Shown here: positions 48,604 to 60,486 of the stretch, piece by piece
Position numbering within the stretch: the first letter of the stretch is position 1
Layout: every line of letters starts with the position of its first letter
NCBI GenBank assembly: GCA_003693705.1
Contig: RBZT01000578.1
Location: forward strand, 124,001-188,000
Length of the DNA stretch: 64,000 bases
From: Polymyxa betae
Taxonomy: Eukaryota > Endomyxa > Phytomyxea > Plasmodiophorida > Plasmodiophoridae
Direction of reading: 5' to 3'
Notes under the pieces: generated by a model
What the model was told of the DNA's origin: nothing
Database searches by the model: none
What the model saw: only the letters and a program-made list of their open reading frames with translations
Position numbers and translations under genes: made by a program

Positions 48604-49141
48604 TCAAGATTGGGCTGGACCTAGAATAATCGGCTCGTAATTGTCACGATGGGATACCGTATTCACATTGCCGAAAAGATCCCTTTCAAGCGCAAGCAAC
48701 TCGTCGAATAATTGATAGCGAGGCCGAACATTGGAATAATTCCTTTTTAGCATTGTAAACGCTTCCTTTAAATTCAGGCCCTTTACCATCAAAAGATACG
48801 CCCTGTAACCACAATCTAAGTTTTCAATTAAAGTCTTGAATTCGTTTTCATACAATAATAAAGCGGGCGACCTAGACCTGCCTTCAATGCAGTGAATTAG
48901 AACTCCTTCCTTCCTGTCAGTCACGTTGCGAATTATCCTCAAAGCCTCCGATAGATATGGCTTCAGCGAGTGCATGCCGTCGTCAGGGATGGGGATCCGA
49001 TACGACTGGATGCCATCGCCGCTGTATTCGATGGCAAATTCCTCGACAGGTGCCACAGTAATGACGCATGTGATACCATTGTCCTGCAAATACTGCCTAT
49101 TGGTTGCCGTCTTGGCATCGCCTAAATAAATATAGTCCATG
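48604..49141 (-). CDS. Dual-specificity protein phosphatase
   Basis: From MDYIYLGDAKTA, about 178 aa. The DSP fold has YIYLGD, NGITCVITV, IPIPDDGMHSLKPYL, and the active-site loop HCIEGRSRSPAL (HCxxGxxRS) followed by FTMLKRNYSNVRP. The general-acid Asp is in PDDGMHS. An in-frame extension to 49296 without an ATG suggests an upstream spliced exon overlapping the spacer after SPTLC1. Substrate unknown; MAP kinases, such as the one at 42343, are typical. Confidence 0.83.
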
Positions 49142-49307
49142 GAGAGATCAGAATGAGAGAGAAGTGATCTAACGGGGCCTGTATTCCGAGGACTGATCAA
49201 GGAGGCGCTGCAACCTACAACAACCGCTCGATTTTCTTCATCTAGCTTACAATGTTTATATAACAGATTTTCGGTTGTGAAATAATGAGGTGACAATAAT
49301 CAATAGT

Positions 49308-51149
49308 TTACACAGATTTTAGTTTCTGAAGCTGGGAAAGAGTCTGATGGGATTGTCGTAGATTCGATATTAAGCTGGAGATTTGCTCTTCGGAATGGCA
49401 GCAAGATAGCACGATTCGAATGGCGGGATCTAACTTGCTCTGGTCGTTCGGGACGAATGTCGCCACTCCGACGATCATATGGAAATAATTAAACATACAT
49501 TCGGCGAGCGATTTGTAGAAATTCAATGCGGATTCTCCTTCTGATGTCTGCGACCTTTTAGAAAGCATTTCTTAGAAATCGTCACAAAATACCTCGTGTT
49601 TAAATCGGATATAGAGAATGGGGGATATCGAGTCGCCTCCAAGCTGAATCTGGTCACCGAATACCTGGATCGCCATCCGACGCGCGATTTCCGCTCGTCG
49701 GCGAATGGACGCGCACCGCTCTGGAGCTTCCTCGATTAGCGCCAGCGCCTTTACAGCAGCTGTACAAGTGAACATGGCAGAGCTCGCCGAGAAGACGTAA
49801 CCGGCTCCTGATAAACGTTGATGTTCAACAACCTGCAAGATCATCAGATGAATTCGAACGTCTAATCAATCCTGCAGACCTGTTTGGAGCCACAACAAAC
49901 ACCTCCGACAGAGGCTAAACTGGCATCCAATCGACAACACCAAATTTCCACGTCTTTGATATCGACGCCATGCATCTCACAGGTTCCGCGACCGGTGGCT
50001 CCAAGCACACCAAATCCCAGCGAATCATCGAGAATCAGTCGATAGCAATAGCGCTGCTTCAAGTTGACAAGCTCATCGATAGGGCAGATATCACCCTAAG
50101 ACTTTCAATCACTAATAAACCTTGAATAATGCATAACAACCATACATAGGTTTGGTACACGCCTTCGGCAACAATGAACTTCCTGTGTTTCGACCATTTC
50201 GCCGATTTCGTACTATCGGATTCGATCTGTGCTAGAGTCCGCTCGAGATCTTTCATATCATTATGCTTGAAAAACACGACTCGGCTCCTTGATAGCATCA
50301 GACCACAGCGGATATCGTGACACACTCCATCGTCGCAGACGATTAAATCGCCTTGATATGAATCACTACAATGCATGCATGGAAGGACGTCATATTACCG
50401 GCTTTAGAGAATGATGCAATAACACTGCTGACGGTGGCCAATCCATCAGAATACAAGATGGCTTCCTCTGTGCCGAGGAATTTGGCGAATTTCTCTTCAA
50501 GCAAAAGATGGGGAGTGACGGTCCCATAAAATCCTCGAGGGCCACACGACCCAACACCTGGCCAAAACATTAAACGAAAAGAATGGCTTCCTAACATCTA
50601 GCTGCCATTTACCGAATTTCATGATGGTTTTTGTGCATTCTGCCTTGACCGACTCTGATGAGGAGAAATCTATGAGATACGTTATGGGCTTTCTCTAAGA
50701 AGGAAATAGAAATGCGACAAACCTAAGAAGTCGTATGATGTAAAGTCAAGCTTGGGCTCGTTGCTGCCAGCAACTTTAACTAATCCGTTAGTTCGGCAAC
50801 TTGATATTACCAGCTGCTTAGCTGGTTCGTATGCAATAGGGGCGAGCGGCTCAGGCACCCATTCTTGTATCAACTCTTCTTGCTCCTAACAACAGTTTAT
50901 CAACAAGTCCATTTAATTTGCGTCGCCGCTGACCTGTAATGTCAGTTTATTGTGCTCTTTGGAATTCGGGTTGAACCGTCGATGGAATAGCAAGTAAATG
51001 ATAGTAACAATACAGATTGTCTCCAGGATGACATGACTCGGGTTCTGAACATAGGCATACTTTAGATTAGCATAGAGCGGCCAGACAACATGGCCGACTA
51101 TCCAATGCAGAACACCGGCCAGAGACGTGTTTGCAATGTCGGCTATCAT
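49308..51149 (-). CDS. SPTLC1: Serine palmitoyltransferase subunit 1 (LCB1)
   Basis: Regulatory subunit of the ER enzyme that condenses serine with palmitoyl-CoA, the first step of sphingolipid synthesis. At least seven exons; first exons 51149-50934 and from 50885. The N-terminal helix pair ([17 protein letters not shown]) is the membrane anchor. Then [71 protein letters not shown] and [17 protein letters not shown] occur in family order. As in LCB1, the PLP-binding Lys region is replaced ([12 protein letters not shown]), so it needs an LCB2 partner. Confidence 0.93.
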
Positions 51150-51616
51150 AGATGAGGAAGTAGATAGCTCTATGAGAGAAATGTGCCAAAGAAGATTGTA
51201 TGGGCGGGTTACTATAGCGAGGTCAAGACACTGGAAGGGCTTCGGCCACCTCGTAACTCCGTCACTACCGAGTCAATCATTGGCTCTATCATTCGAATGA
51301 GACGTGATATGTGTCAGAGACTCACCATCTGCTTGCTTACGCCAACCCCTCAATCGCCTCTGGCATTGTCCTGGTCTCATTGCTGATTGCGATTCATTAA
51401 AAGTTAGCCGTTCGCGTTCCAGCAACGATTTTTTTTCGGGAGCTGGATTCAAATCCCCAGACGGTGCGAACCGCTGGTTGTGCATAGTCGTCATTGGAGA
51501 GTCCATCATACAGGTCTTGGACATGGCCAACGTGTCTCTGCCGGGTGGCTGCAGGTTGAGCGCGCAGACTCAGAAACTAAAGTCAATCATTACTTAACAG
51601 TTGAAATCTACGTCAT
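51150..51616. other. Unresolved region
   Basis: Several medium frames on both strands (51304-51597 plus, 51273-51530 minus) without domains. I cannot decide whether any is real. Confidence 0.35.
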
Positions 51617-51898
51617 ATGCTGCTGTATAGATTAACCAGACTATTCCCAGTCCGATATTATCCCATCTTTCTCAAAAGACGAACGAGTTTCGAAATGCAA
51701 CATAGTCTGTTTTCAATGAAGGTTTATCAACAAAACAAGCAAGCTGTCGACACAATTTCGGGAAAGCTTAGCTATAAAGTCAGGGCGCTCCTCGAGAGGC
51801 AGAATTCTGGCCAGTCTGAATCCTTTCTATCTGAGCCGCCCTCGCAGATGAGCAATCTTCTTATTCAGGACAATTCGGTACTCGGGTTTTCATTCTGA
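51617..51898 (+). CDS. Possible small mitochondrial protein
   Basis: A 93-codon ATG frame. The N-terminus MLLYRLTRLFPVRYYPIFLK is basic, hydrophobic and free of acidic residues, like a mitochondrial presequence; then a polar, partly helical body. No family recognised and no splice support. Confidence 0.3.
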   Translation: MLLYRLTRLFPVRYYPIFLKRRTSFEMQHSLFSMKVYQQNKQAVDTISGKLSYKVRALLERQNSGQSESFLSEPPSQMSNLLIQDNSVLGFSF

Positions 51899-52004
51899 CC
51901 TGGATCTGATACCAACTTGTGCACTTGTGCTTGGCTGTCTGCGGCTGTCATTATCATCCTGACATTGTCTGGATCTAGTTCAGCATTATCTGTAGAGTGG
52001 ATTC

Positions 52005-52343
52005 TCACTCTATCACTAAGTTGCCCGATTCGGAATCAATCCGGTTCCATGCCTGATATAGTGCCATTCTCAGAGCCCATTGATAATCCCGGATCTCAAT
52101 ATCGCTTTCAGTAATCTGGTGACAGCTGTTGGGGATCATTTCCGATGATATCGTGTTGATCTCCTTACAAACACTCACGCACGTATCAACTATCCAGCTG
52201 CCCATGTATCCAATAACCCTACCGATAACGATTCCGACCGTACAACCAGTGGTCTGAGGTTTTCCTCGTCTGGTCCAGTATGACGACTTGGTCGCAGATA
52301 ACGATTCACCCGAACCAGAGAGGGCAAATTGAGACATCGCTGT
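52005..52343 (-). CDS. Possible small membrane-associated protein
   Basis: From MTAMSQFALSG, about 112 aa. It contains a moderately hydrophobic segment (GIVIGRVIGYMGSWIV) and a charged C-terminus. Converges with the 51617 frame. No family recognised. Confidence 0.3.
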   Translation of the reverse strand, partial: TAMSQFALSGSGESLSATKSSYWTRRGKPQTTGCTVGIVIGRVIGYMGSWIVDTCVSVCKEINTISSEMIPNSCHQITESDIEIRDYQWALRMALYQAWNRIDSESGNLVIE

Positions 52344-52418
52344 CATCGTAACGGCTCTGATGATGGAATCGAATCCCTCAAAGCTTTTCAATCTGCTATA
52401 CAATCATCTATTATTATG

Positions 52419-52798
52419 TGTGATGATGAAAGCAGCCTACAGGATCCAGTTGCCACGGATATGGCTGATTCTGATCTTACCACATGCAAGGATGCAGAAA
52501 CCGGTAGCCTTGTATCGGAAGCATCGATTGAAGAGCGTGCAGATACCGATTGCAATCTTCGAACTGATGACGTTACGACAGGTACGTAGACATATCGCTG
52601 TCACGTTGATCAGTCACGGTCTAACTCTTCTTCAGATACCGCAGTTCGTGTTCCAAGTTACAGGAACGATTTAACGGTATGTCTTGCTGTTCATGGCAGG
52701 TGGGCAATTTGTTTAGAAGTAAGCCAGACATTCAATCTGTTATTAAAAGGAGCGAATTTATACAAGAAATTAAAGTTAGCCCTGCGCGGTTGGTGTAG
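52419..52798 (+). CDS. Possible small acidic protein, two or three exons
   Basis: MCDDESSLQDPVATDMADSD opens an acidic first exon ending at 52581 with a good donor (gtacgt). The second starts near 52636 with DTAVRVPSYRNDL. A continuation VGNLFRSKPDIQSVIKRSEF would need a very short intron. Unknown function. Confidence 0.3.
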
Positions 52799-52880
52799 TT
52801 GGTGAAGTAAGGGAACCGCATCATCGAACATCGAGGTGTCGCGAGCTCGAACCGTTTTGAATAGCATCAGAGCCTGCGGT
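52783..52880 (+). repeat. tRNA-like A/B-box segment, possible SINE head
   Basis: TGGTGTAGTTGG (about 52789) resembles a Pol III A box and GAGCTCGAACC (about 52848) a degenerate B box, about 60 nt apart. The arms do not fold into a proper tRNA, so a tRNA-derived retroposon or chance is likelier. Confidence 0.25.
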
Positions 52881-53720
52881 ACCGATATGGTGCGTGATCA
52901 GTGATCAATCCCACCACATCGGTAGATCGTTCGAGGCCGAATGGAAAACAACAAAAACCATGATAGATTTGTCATCGTGTGAAGTACCAGCTGAGAGAGC
53001 AAGTCGCAGAGGTCCCATAACCGGGGTATATTCACACCAAGAAGCAAGACGAGTCAAAAAGGGTGGAAGATGCTCCGAATATCACTTAGTACGAGTTGCT
53101 GTTCATGCTGCCCTTGCACAAGAGGATATTGTGTCGCCTACATCGCCTATTAATGGCGTAACAACCCGAATAAACAAACAAACAAGGAAGATAGTTATTG
53201 GTTGACGGAAGATGAGTTTGAAAAGGTGTTAAAGGAGCCAACAAGGAAGAATGATTTCTTGATGATTGATAAAGAAGGTTGTTTATGCGTTTAAATTTTG
53301 TCAAGCCACAAATCATCCAAGGAATATAAATGATTAATGAAATAATTTGTATGACAAGACATGTGTCTTCGACTTAAATTTTGAGAAATACTTTAAGTCA
53401 CTGACGGCGCAAATGCGTGTAAAGCAAAAACCCAATAAGAATAAAGGATTGAATATTCCACATCGCAGAGAACAAATCAGTCCAACGCCTTAAGAGGTTT
53501 TCCTCTTGTCGATCAACGGGCGTGACGCATCCTCATAGTCCGGCGGCGACGTCGAGAAATTCCACCGCGAAGGAAATAGCCAATGCCATAATTCGCGCAT
53601 GACCTCGTCTGTTTTATCAGTTTTAATACCGGAAGCAATGCAGAGATTATTTGACATGTGAAACGATGTTGAAAGAAGTGAGGCTAGAAAAAGATCGAAA
53701 TTACAGCATGTAGCAACACG
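52881..53720. other. Non-coding region
   Basis: One frame (52894-53205) without recognisable features. No gene supported. Confidence 0.4.
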
Positions 53721-53927
53721 TTAATTAACATGCCAAACGAAACACGAACCATCTGGAAATCTGGCTGGATGTGCCGAAAGAGGATGGCCACACGTGCAAT
53801 TGTCTGGGTTTGTCTGGCTTTTGACCACCCGGAAGCAATTATTACAGACAGGAGCGCCACACAATGATTTCGGCATCAATAACTCGAATCCAGATGAATT
53901 TATCGAATGGTTACGAAATTTTGCCAC
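53721..53927 (-). CDS. Possible Cys/His-rich small protein (C-terminal exon)
   Basis: A 60-70-residue frame with CGAPVCNNC, then CTCGHPLSAHPARFP and GSC: a compact Cys/His set able to bind zinc. No ATG starts the frame (GTG at 53927), so an upstream exon or the internal Met (MPKSLCGAP) is needed. Family unknown. Confidence 0.35.
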   Translation of the reverse strand: MAKFRNHSINSSGFELLMPKSLCGAPVCNNCFRVVKSQTNPDNCTCGHPLSAHPARFPDGSCFVWHVN

Positions 53928-54228
53928 AGAAGGAGCTCTAATGGAGGAATAAAATCACCTTCGGTCCGTGTCGGTCTGCACTAATTGAAATGATCTGTGG
54001 ATCGACCGAGACCGACGGTAATTTATCTTGTTTTTACAAATAACTAATTGATTTACCTAACGTATGTAGAATTTTTCAAAATTGACCATTTTCCGGCTGT
54101 TATGTAAATACACTTTAAACGATTGTTGGGCAAAAATTGTGAACTCCGTCTTCGTAATAGTGTATTGTAGTTTTCACTTTCGGACTTCGGTAAGTGTTCT
54201 TGTCATGAAGTGAACTTTCTTTCAATGC

Positions 54229-54973
54229 CTAGTGACACTTGGATGAACGTTCTATGAAGTTTCGTGAACATTCGTTGGCTTGCATGTAAGATAGCGACCT
54301 TGACTGAAGCATTCCTCGACAGTCTATCGTCATCTGATTCCAATCCAACAACAGTTCGGTCCCATGCAGACTTCGATAGTGAGGTTTATTCCTGCAGATA
54401 CGGATCAGTGATACTTGAAGCATGGATAAACTGAATTTGCAACTTACAAAGAGCAGTAAGCGAATGGCTTTGAAACCATTACTTTTCCGCAATGAAAATC
54501 GTGGTTTTGGCATCCCTGGTCGATCTTTCAAAAATGCCCGGCCGATTGCTGCAGCAAACACGAAGTAATTTAAAAATGGCATGACAATAAATCTTACAGT
54601 TCGATTCTCCATTTCTTGAAAACTAATGTTGATATGCCGTCGTAATTGCAAACATTTGTCGAAACCTGGGGCCCGGGTTTTTTTTGGCAAAGCACGGCGG
54701 GCACAAGGGGTTCAGAGGCGAATGTATTCATCAATCGAATCCCGATTATCGCGACAGCGATCACATGAACGAATACGAGTCTTCTGAGTTTCGGGAATTC
54801 AAAAACTTGACAAAAGAACCTGACAGCATCAAGAATGGCGAAATAATATTGACGCCCAGAGCCAGGACCACAACGGCAACGAACGTAAAAGTGATGGTCC
54901 AAATTTCCGACAGCAATGAGATGACGAAGATTGCCTGTTTATTATCTGCCACAGTCATTTGACGACCAGGCAT
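54229..54973 (-). CDS. Possible multi-pass membrane protein, exons unresolved
   Basis: First frame from 54973: MTVADNKQAIFVISLLSEIW followed by hydrophobic TFTFVAVVVLALGVNIISPF. Further frames hold FVHVIAVAIIGIRL and NYFVFAAAIGRAFLKDRPG. Three to four membrane helices are plausible, but I could not make a consistent splice chain. Unknown function. Confidence 0.3.
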
Positions 54974-55393
54974 TTGACTTCAAGCTGAAAAAGAAAATCG
55001 GCTAATATATACAGTAGAGGACATTATCCCCTTTCTGTAGGTGAAAGGTAGTTAACAAGGGGTAGGCCCCTTGTTACATAGGAACAGGGAGATTCGGAAT
55101 CCGAACCCATCATAATCATAGCTGACCCACGGCCGCTTCGTGGTTATATCCTGGACCATTATAGTTTTTTTTTTGAAAATACGGCGGCAAATCTTGAGCC
55201 TGATGTGTTGATTTAAACAACCAAAAACCGCGTCTCGGTTGATTTTAAATGCCAAATTTAGCTGATGTGTCGAAGTCGGCTCAGACTGACTTAAGAAGCA
55301 AACAAATATGAGAAGACAGATTTCCAAGATGCAAAATCAGCACGTGTCATTAAATCAAGATTGATATTTTGCATTTGCGTCTAAAGGCCTGCA
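54974..55393. other. Intergenic region
   Basis: Contains GGGGTAGGCCCCTTGTTAC and a short inverted CCCCTTTCTGTAGG region near 55030-55075; no gene. Confidence 0.4.
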
Positions 55394-58300
55394 ATGGAGA
55401 ACGGTGAGATGATAAGCGCTGAGGCAGCTTTGGATTTCTCAAACTTAATCGACTATGAATTCACGTTCGAATTTCGTAAATTAACAAAAGTCCTGGCTTC
55501 CATGTTTGGGGTCATCAACGACGTCCGAGCTGAGCAAACCAGATCCCGAGCAGATATAGAGTTGCTCTTCAGCCATGTCAAGCTGATACAAAGCAAGCCT
55601 GGCTTTTCTGACGAACCCCCACCTGGAGACTCAACTCTAACCGCAGCTCCTCGTGTCGAGAAGGTCATTGACGATGGCCTTCTTGAGCGCATCGCTAATG
55701 TCGATAACCGCATGAGGACTGTTGAGGGTAAACTTGCCCAACTGACCAGTGTGCAAGAAATTAATAAAGCCAAGAAGCTCGCCCGTGACGTCGAATCCAC
55801 CATGATGAGAGTCCAGGTATGTCATTTGCCCCTACAACTTGCATAGTTTGAGTTAGCATAACAGGTTTTGGAAAGAGTCACTTCAACTGCTTTTGCGAAC
55901 GCGGCTATAAAGCTGTCGCCAGAAGACCTTAAGAGAAGCTACGAAGAGGACACTCAAGCCAGAAAGTTGCTCGACGAGCCAGATGACATTGAAGTTTCTT
56001 CTTCCGGTGACAATGAATCAGCTGAAGATCAACCTTCGAAGCCTAAAACTCGGCCCACTGAGAGACCTACCCGAAGTGGAAATGACGGAACTGGCGGTGT
56101 GGACACGTTCTTGGCACTGGCAAAAGTCGAAAAAGTTGAGGCTTTGGTAGCTCGGATGAAGTCTACACAACAAGAATTCCAGATAAGAATCAATCAAGAA
56201 AATCACGATCGTGCACGTGAGTTTCACGAACTGAAGGAGCTTATTCACGAATCGATGCACCGAGCCGAGCAAATTTCTGTACTTGTCGAGCGTAGCGAAC
56301 TTCATGCGACCAAAGACCTTATAAAACAAGCAGAAACGGCTGCACTGGTAGCGCTAAAACAGTGGCAACAAGACCAAATCAATGAGGAGCAGTCTAAAGC
56401 CGAGCAAAGGTTCAACGCGGTTCAAATGCAGGTCAGACAACTCCAAAACGTTTTAAGTGAAGAAAGGGATATTGATGCGGATGATGCTCCAGTAGTGGCA
56501 GCATTTTCAGGAATTGATAAGACTGATTTGGATGTTTTGAGAGATATGATTAAGAAGGTCCAGATCCAAAGTGTTAGTGGTGCGGCCAATCTAAACAGGG
56601 AAATGTCAATCTTAATTCAAAGGGTTACAAGCATACAGAAAGCTATTGACGACATTGTGAGCAATGATGAGCAGATCGAACTCGAGTTAAAGCGCAGCGC
56701 GGAAGACTCACTTTATGACCAAAGCATTGAAGATGCACAGTCGTCAAATCAGCCAGCTACGTTTGTTGAAGATGCAAAGCCTGATTTCAGTTATCATGCA
56801 CAAGAGCAGACTATCGTCGATCCGTCTACAACCGAAACTTCCCAGTTGCCAAAATCAGAAGCAGAGCCGAGCCACAGCTTCAACGAGGGAAACCGGCAAA
56901 TCGATATAAAACAGATGCGAGGTCAGATTAAGCAGCTATTAGCCTCAGATCAAGCAGCAAAGAAAGTGATGGTATGCGATGTTCGAGCACGTAATAGGCA
57001 CCTGACCGTATCTGTAGGTTCAATACCGTCTGGCCCTGCAACAAATGAAACAAAGCCTGGACAAGCAGAAAGGCGAAATGACCCGCCTGTCCTCGTTCGT
57101 CTATAGCCACGAACAGAGGAGACAACCGAACCCTTCAAGTCAGCATGGGGCTGCATCCTCAACCTCAGCTACAATCCAGCCTGGATCGATACGCGGCGTC
57201 GAGCAGTTGGAATCACACGCGGATCGAGCGACACGAGACGCGGATTACCACGTGCCGCGTTACATTGACAGTCATGAACAGCGGCGGATCGAGGCGCTTC
57301 CACCTCCTTCATTCACTGAGAACCATACTATTGAAGACACTACTTCTCGAAACGCCATCCTATTGCCGGAACAAAAACCACAGCTATCAACCCAGAACCC
57401 TGCAGAAGCAGATGACCTTGCCGATGCATTCTTCCGTCGAGGACAGCGTTCTGAAGAGACACATCACTCAGAGAGCCTGGACGTAGATGAAGCTCAATCG
57501 ATATTGGCGGAGACGAAACGATGGGCTCAGGTTGTCAATCGGGAACTAGCCGAAATACGCCAAGATATCGCCTGCAAACCGGATCTTGATAGCATCATGG
57601 CGCTCTTCAATATTTGGAAAGAGCAGTCTATACTGCCTGGGACAGAACCATTCGACATTCAAGAGCAAACAACACATGCTGTACAGCAGCCACAACAACG
57701 TGGCATGGATACGCTGGCGATGAAGCTCTTTAAGGATGTCGCATCAAAAGCAGACAGATCAGATTTATTTCGACTCGAGACGAGAATCAGTCTGTTAGCT
57801 GATGAAGTCGATCGTGTAAAGGTTTCTGGTTTCGAGTCTGCATTCATGGATGATAGAGAAGAAATTGAGTCCGCTGATGCTGAAAGCAGCAATAATGATG
57901 CAGCTAATCATGCAAGCAATGCGCTAAATCATCTTAAGCAACAGATGGCTGTAATAAATCGGAGTTCGAACGAGAACGTCGCCCAGCAAAATTGGGCTGC
58001 AGTTCGCGTGTTCACGAAAATGCAGGATCGAGCATCAACTGCAGCTCTGAACAAAAAGATAGCGTTGATTGTTCAGGATGTCAAGCGGCTGACTAAAACC
58101 ACAGGCGAAATTGAAGAAGACATTGATACAATCCGGTAATCAGAATGGTTACGTTCCGATAATAACCTGAATTATAATGTAGTGGCTTGACAATGGGCAT
58201 TCGTAAAAAGATCTCAGAACTGGAGACTCTACACAGTTCTAGTGACAATAATGAAGACGCCATGAAAGACAAAACATTCATTAGGACACTGAGAGCTCGA

Positions 58301-58665
58301 ATCCAATTAATGATTACAGAACTCGAGCAGAAAGCTGATCGAAGCGAGCTTGATGCCAAAGCTGACATCACTGATGTAACTCGGCTTGCATCCCAGATCC
58401 ATAGCTTACGAAGGTCTACCAGTATAGACCGGGATCTTGCAGATGTAAGTTCTTCGGCTTTTATGGGGTGTCAGAACATAATTGGCAACAGGCTGGGAAT
58501 GCAACTGAAGTGTCTACACCCCGATCGTCCGGTGGATTAGGAAAGTTGTCACGCAGCAGTATTGTTGCTAATAAGAAAAGAAGCATACGCCCAAAAGCAG
58601 CCTCGTCTTTGAACGTAGCATCTCTTGCTCGAAAAGGGATGTCAATTGGCGACTTAGATCAATAG
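55394..58665 (+). CDS. Large coiled-coil protein (1025 aa) with KADRSDL heptads
   Basis: Exons 55394..55816, 55865..56965, 57018..58135, 58183..58444 and 58492..58665 total 3078 nt (1025 aa). Long amphipathic helices (residues 130-270, 620-850, 880-960) alternate with acidic, Ser/Pro-rich linkers. Repeated phrases such as SKADRSDLFRLE and QKADRSELDAKADITDV resemble the KADK-type coiled coil of DUF4795-like flagellar or cytoskeletal proteins. The C-terminus is basic (KRSIRPKAASSLNVASLARK). Cytoskeletal or axonemal scaffold is an inference; no catalytic domain is seen. Confidence 0.72.
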
Positions 58666-58858
58666 CATTGAGTAAATGCAGCTCGAATGGAGCACAGCAA
58701 TTTTGGAAATGTCCGATTTTCCAAATTGTATCAATAATTGTTCGAGACTTCGAGAGAAATAAAATTGCGCCATTGGCGCAGCTTTTTGATGAACATATTA
58801 TTTATGAAATGCACAAGATAGAGGTTTTAACAGGTGTCAACAAACAACAAAGTACTTG

Positions 58859-60084
58859 ATGTTTCTTACAAATTTGGTGCTCGGATCCGATGATACCTTA
58901 CCATCTTTCTTTGAAATGGCAGCCGAATCTCGGATGATCGAGAGTCTGCGACCTGCTTTCAGGTCTTTAGTCCAGGTGAAGATTGCTCAGCGTCAAAGGT
59001 GATTTTAAATCCGAATTTTCTAGACAATCACTGAACATCATCCTCGTTTCTTCTGGTTGGCACGTTTCGATAACGAGGCGTTTGCTGCACTTCATTATCT
59101 GATAGAATATCATAACCTGTTCGAATACGATGCATCATTCTCTGAGAATTTCTATGGACTGAAAAGAAAAGCGGGAGCTGCTGCTCTGTACCCGTTACAT
59201 CGACATCTATCTTTATGTACTCTTGCTCTGTTTCCATATTTAAGAGGCAAGCTAGACGATCAATATCAATTTGTGATAGAGGAGCATATGCTACTAGCCG
59301 TACGAAAATGCAGTTTCACTTTGATAATGTGACTAATGCATGAATTTTGTTCACAGGCTGAAGTGCCTTTGTGGGCACGAATGTATCCAATGTTCAAATC
59401 TTTATTTGATGCTGCAAATCTACTTTATCAAGTTCTGTTCATGTTTGGGAAAACGCAATATTTCTCTCCACTTCTGCATTTGATTGGAGTGCGAATCGTG
59501 CGCTTATCGATTCTTGATGCCTTGCCTGGCTCTAAACCAGCAAACGTGGTCTGTGCTCATGAAAAGTTTCCGCTGCTTTTTGACCTTTTTGATTTAGACG
59601 GCTTCATGGCTTCCGTTTCGATTGTTGCATAAGTTTACATCGGTGTTAGCTCATTATTTCAAATGGGGGCTTCTTGGCGGTATCTTTGCTTTCAAAATCT
59701 TGGAGGTAATCTAACTCTACTATCATCGGGCAGATTTATTCAAATCAGGATAGTGGTGGTATGCATCTGAAGCCAAACTGAACCCGCTCAAGGTATTTTC
59801 TATGAAAACGCCCCTTGCCAGCTCTCACTTTCGTCTGTTAGTCTTTACCTGTCCCACCACCGCCTCCTGTTCCGAAACCTTCACCTTTATCAAGGGTCCG
59901 TCTAAGCCGCCAATCAAATATTTGCTCGATATGTCGTCAGATCCGTAGGAATCCAGCCTGCACCCCAACAGGATTCGTCTTCTGTTGGCTTTGTATCTTC
60001 AACTTTGTTAGAGATCATGGCAAATGCCCGATCACCAACAGGCAGTGCTCCGAGAGGCAAATTAGAAAACTCTATGAGAATTAG
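58859..60084 (+). CDS. PEX12: Peroxin 12 (PEX12), RING E3 of the peroxisomal import machinery
   Basis: Exons 58859..58975, 59024..59299, 59357..59545, 59598..59705, 59754..59792 (39 nt) and 59842..60084 total 972 nt (323 aa). Conserved PEX12 landmarks: LPSFFEMAAESRMIESLRPA, ASFSENFYGLKR, VPLWARMYPMF, LEWWY split over two exons, a proline run (PVPPPPPVPKP), and the C-terminal RING-like block CSICRQIRRNPA, GFVFCWLCI, HGKCPIT. With PEX2 and PEX10 it ubiquitinates and recycles PEX5. The partial set of zinc ligands is normal for PEX12. It proves peroxisomes. Confidence 0.93.
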
Positions 60085-60486
60085 TCTATTTCAAACACCA
60101 ATTGTCGATAATATATTTACTGTGTATTTTATGGAAATTGTATCATACATCGTTCTGTGCATAGTTTCATCATTTCTAGACGTGCTATGAATCCACCAAG
60201 GCAATCGTTGGAAGTAGAAGGACCTGATGCGGCCTGTCTTTCATGTGCTATCATACCTACACCCCCAAAATGCTATCATGCATGTTCACCAACCTCGGGA
60301 TCGCTGTAATTCTACAACTAGATACGTCGCACGATATTATTAGCAATGTGAAGATAACAGGGTGTGAAGTGGATGCCAGATGATGGCCTCTTATGTAATG
60401 AATGTGATAAGAGCGCATATCATTGTCACTTGGTGAAGGTTCTTACTTAGCACTATCAGCTTTAATGTCCTCTAACACGATCAGCA
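60085..60486. other. Intergenic region
   Basis: No supportable gene; AT-rich with scattered short frames. Confidence 0.5.

Noticed and set aside
52783-52880. Functional tRNA gene
   Set aside because: A-box-like and B-box-like strings exist but the T loop lacks a proper TTC and no cloverleaf closes. Kept only as a weak SINE-like segment.
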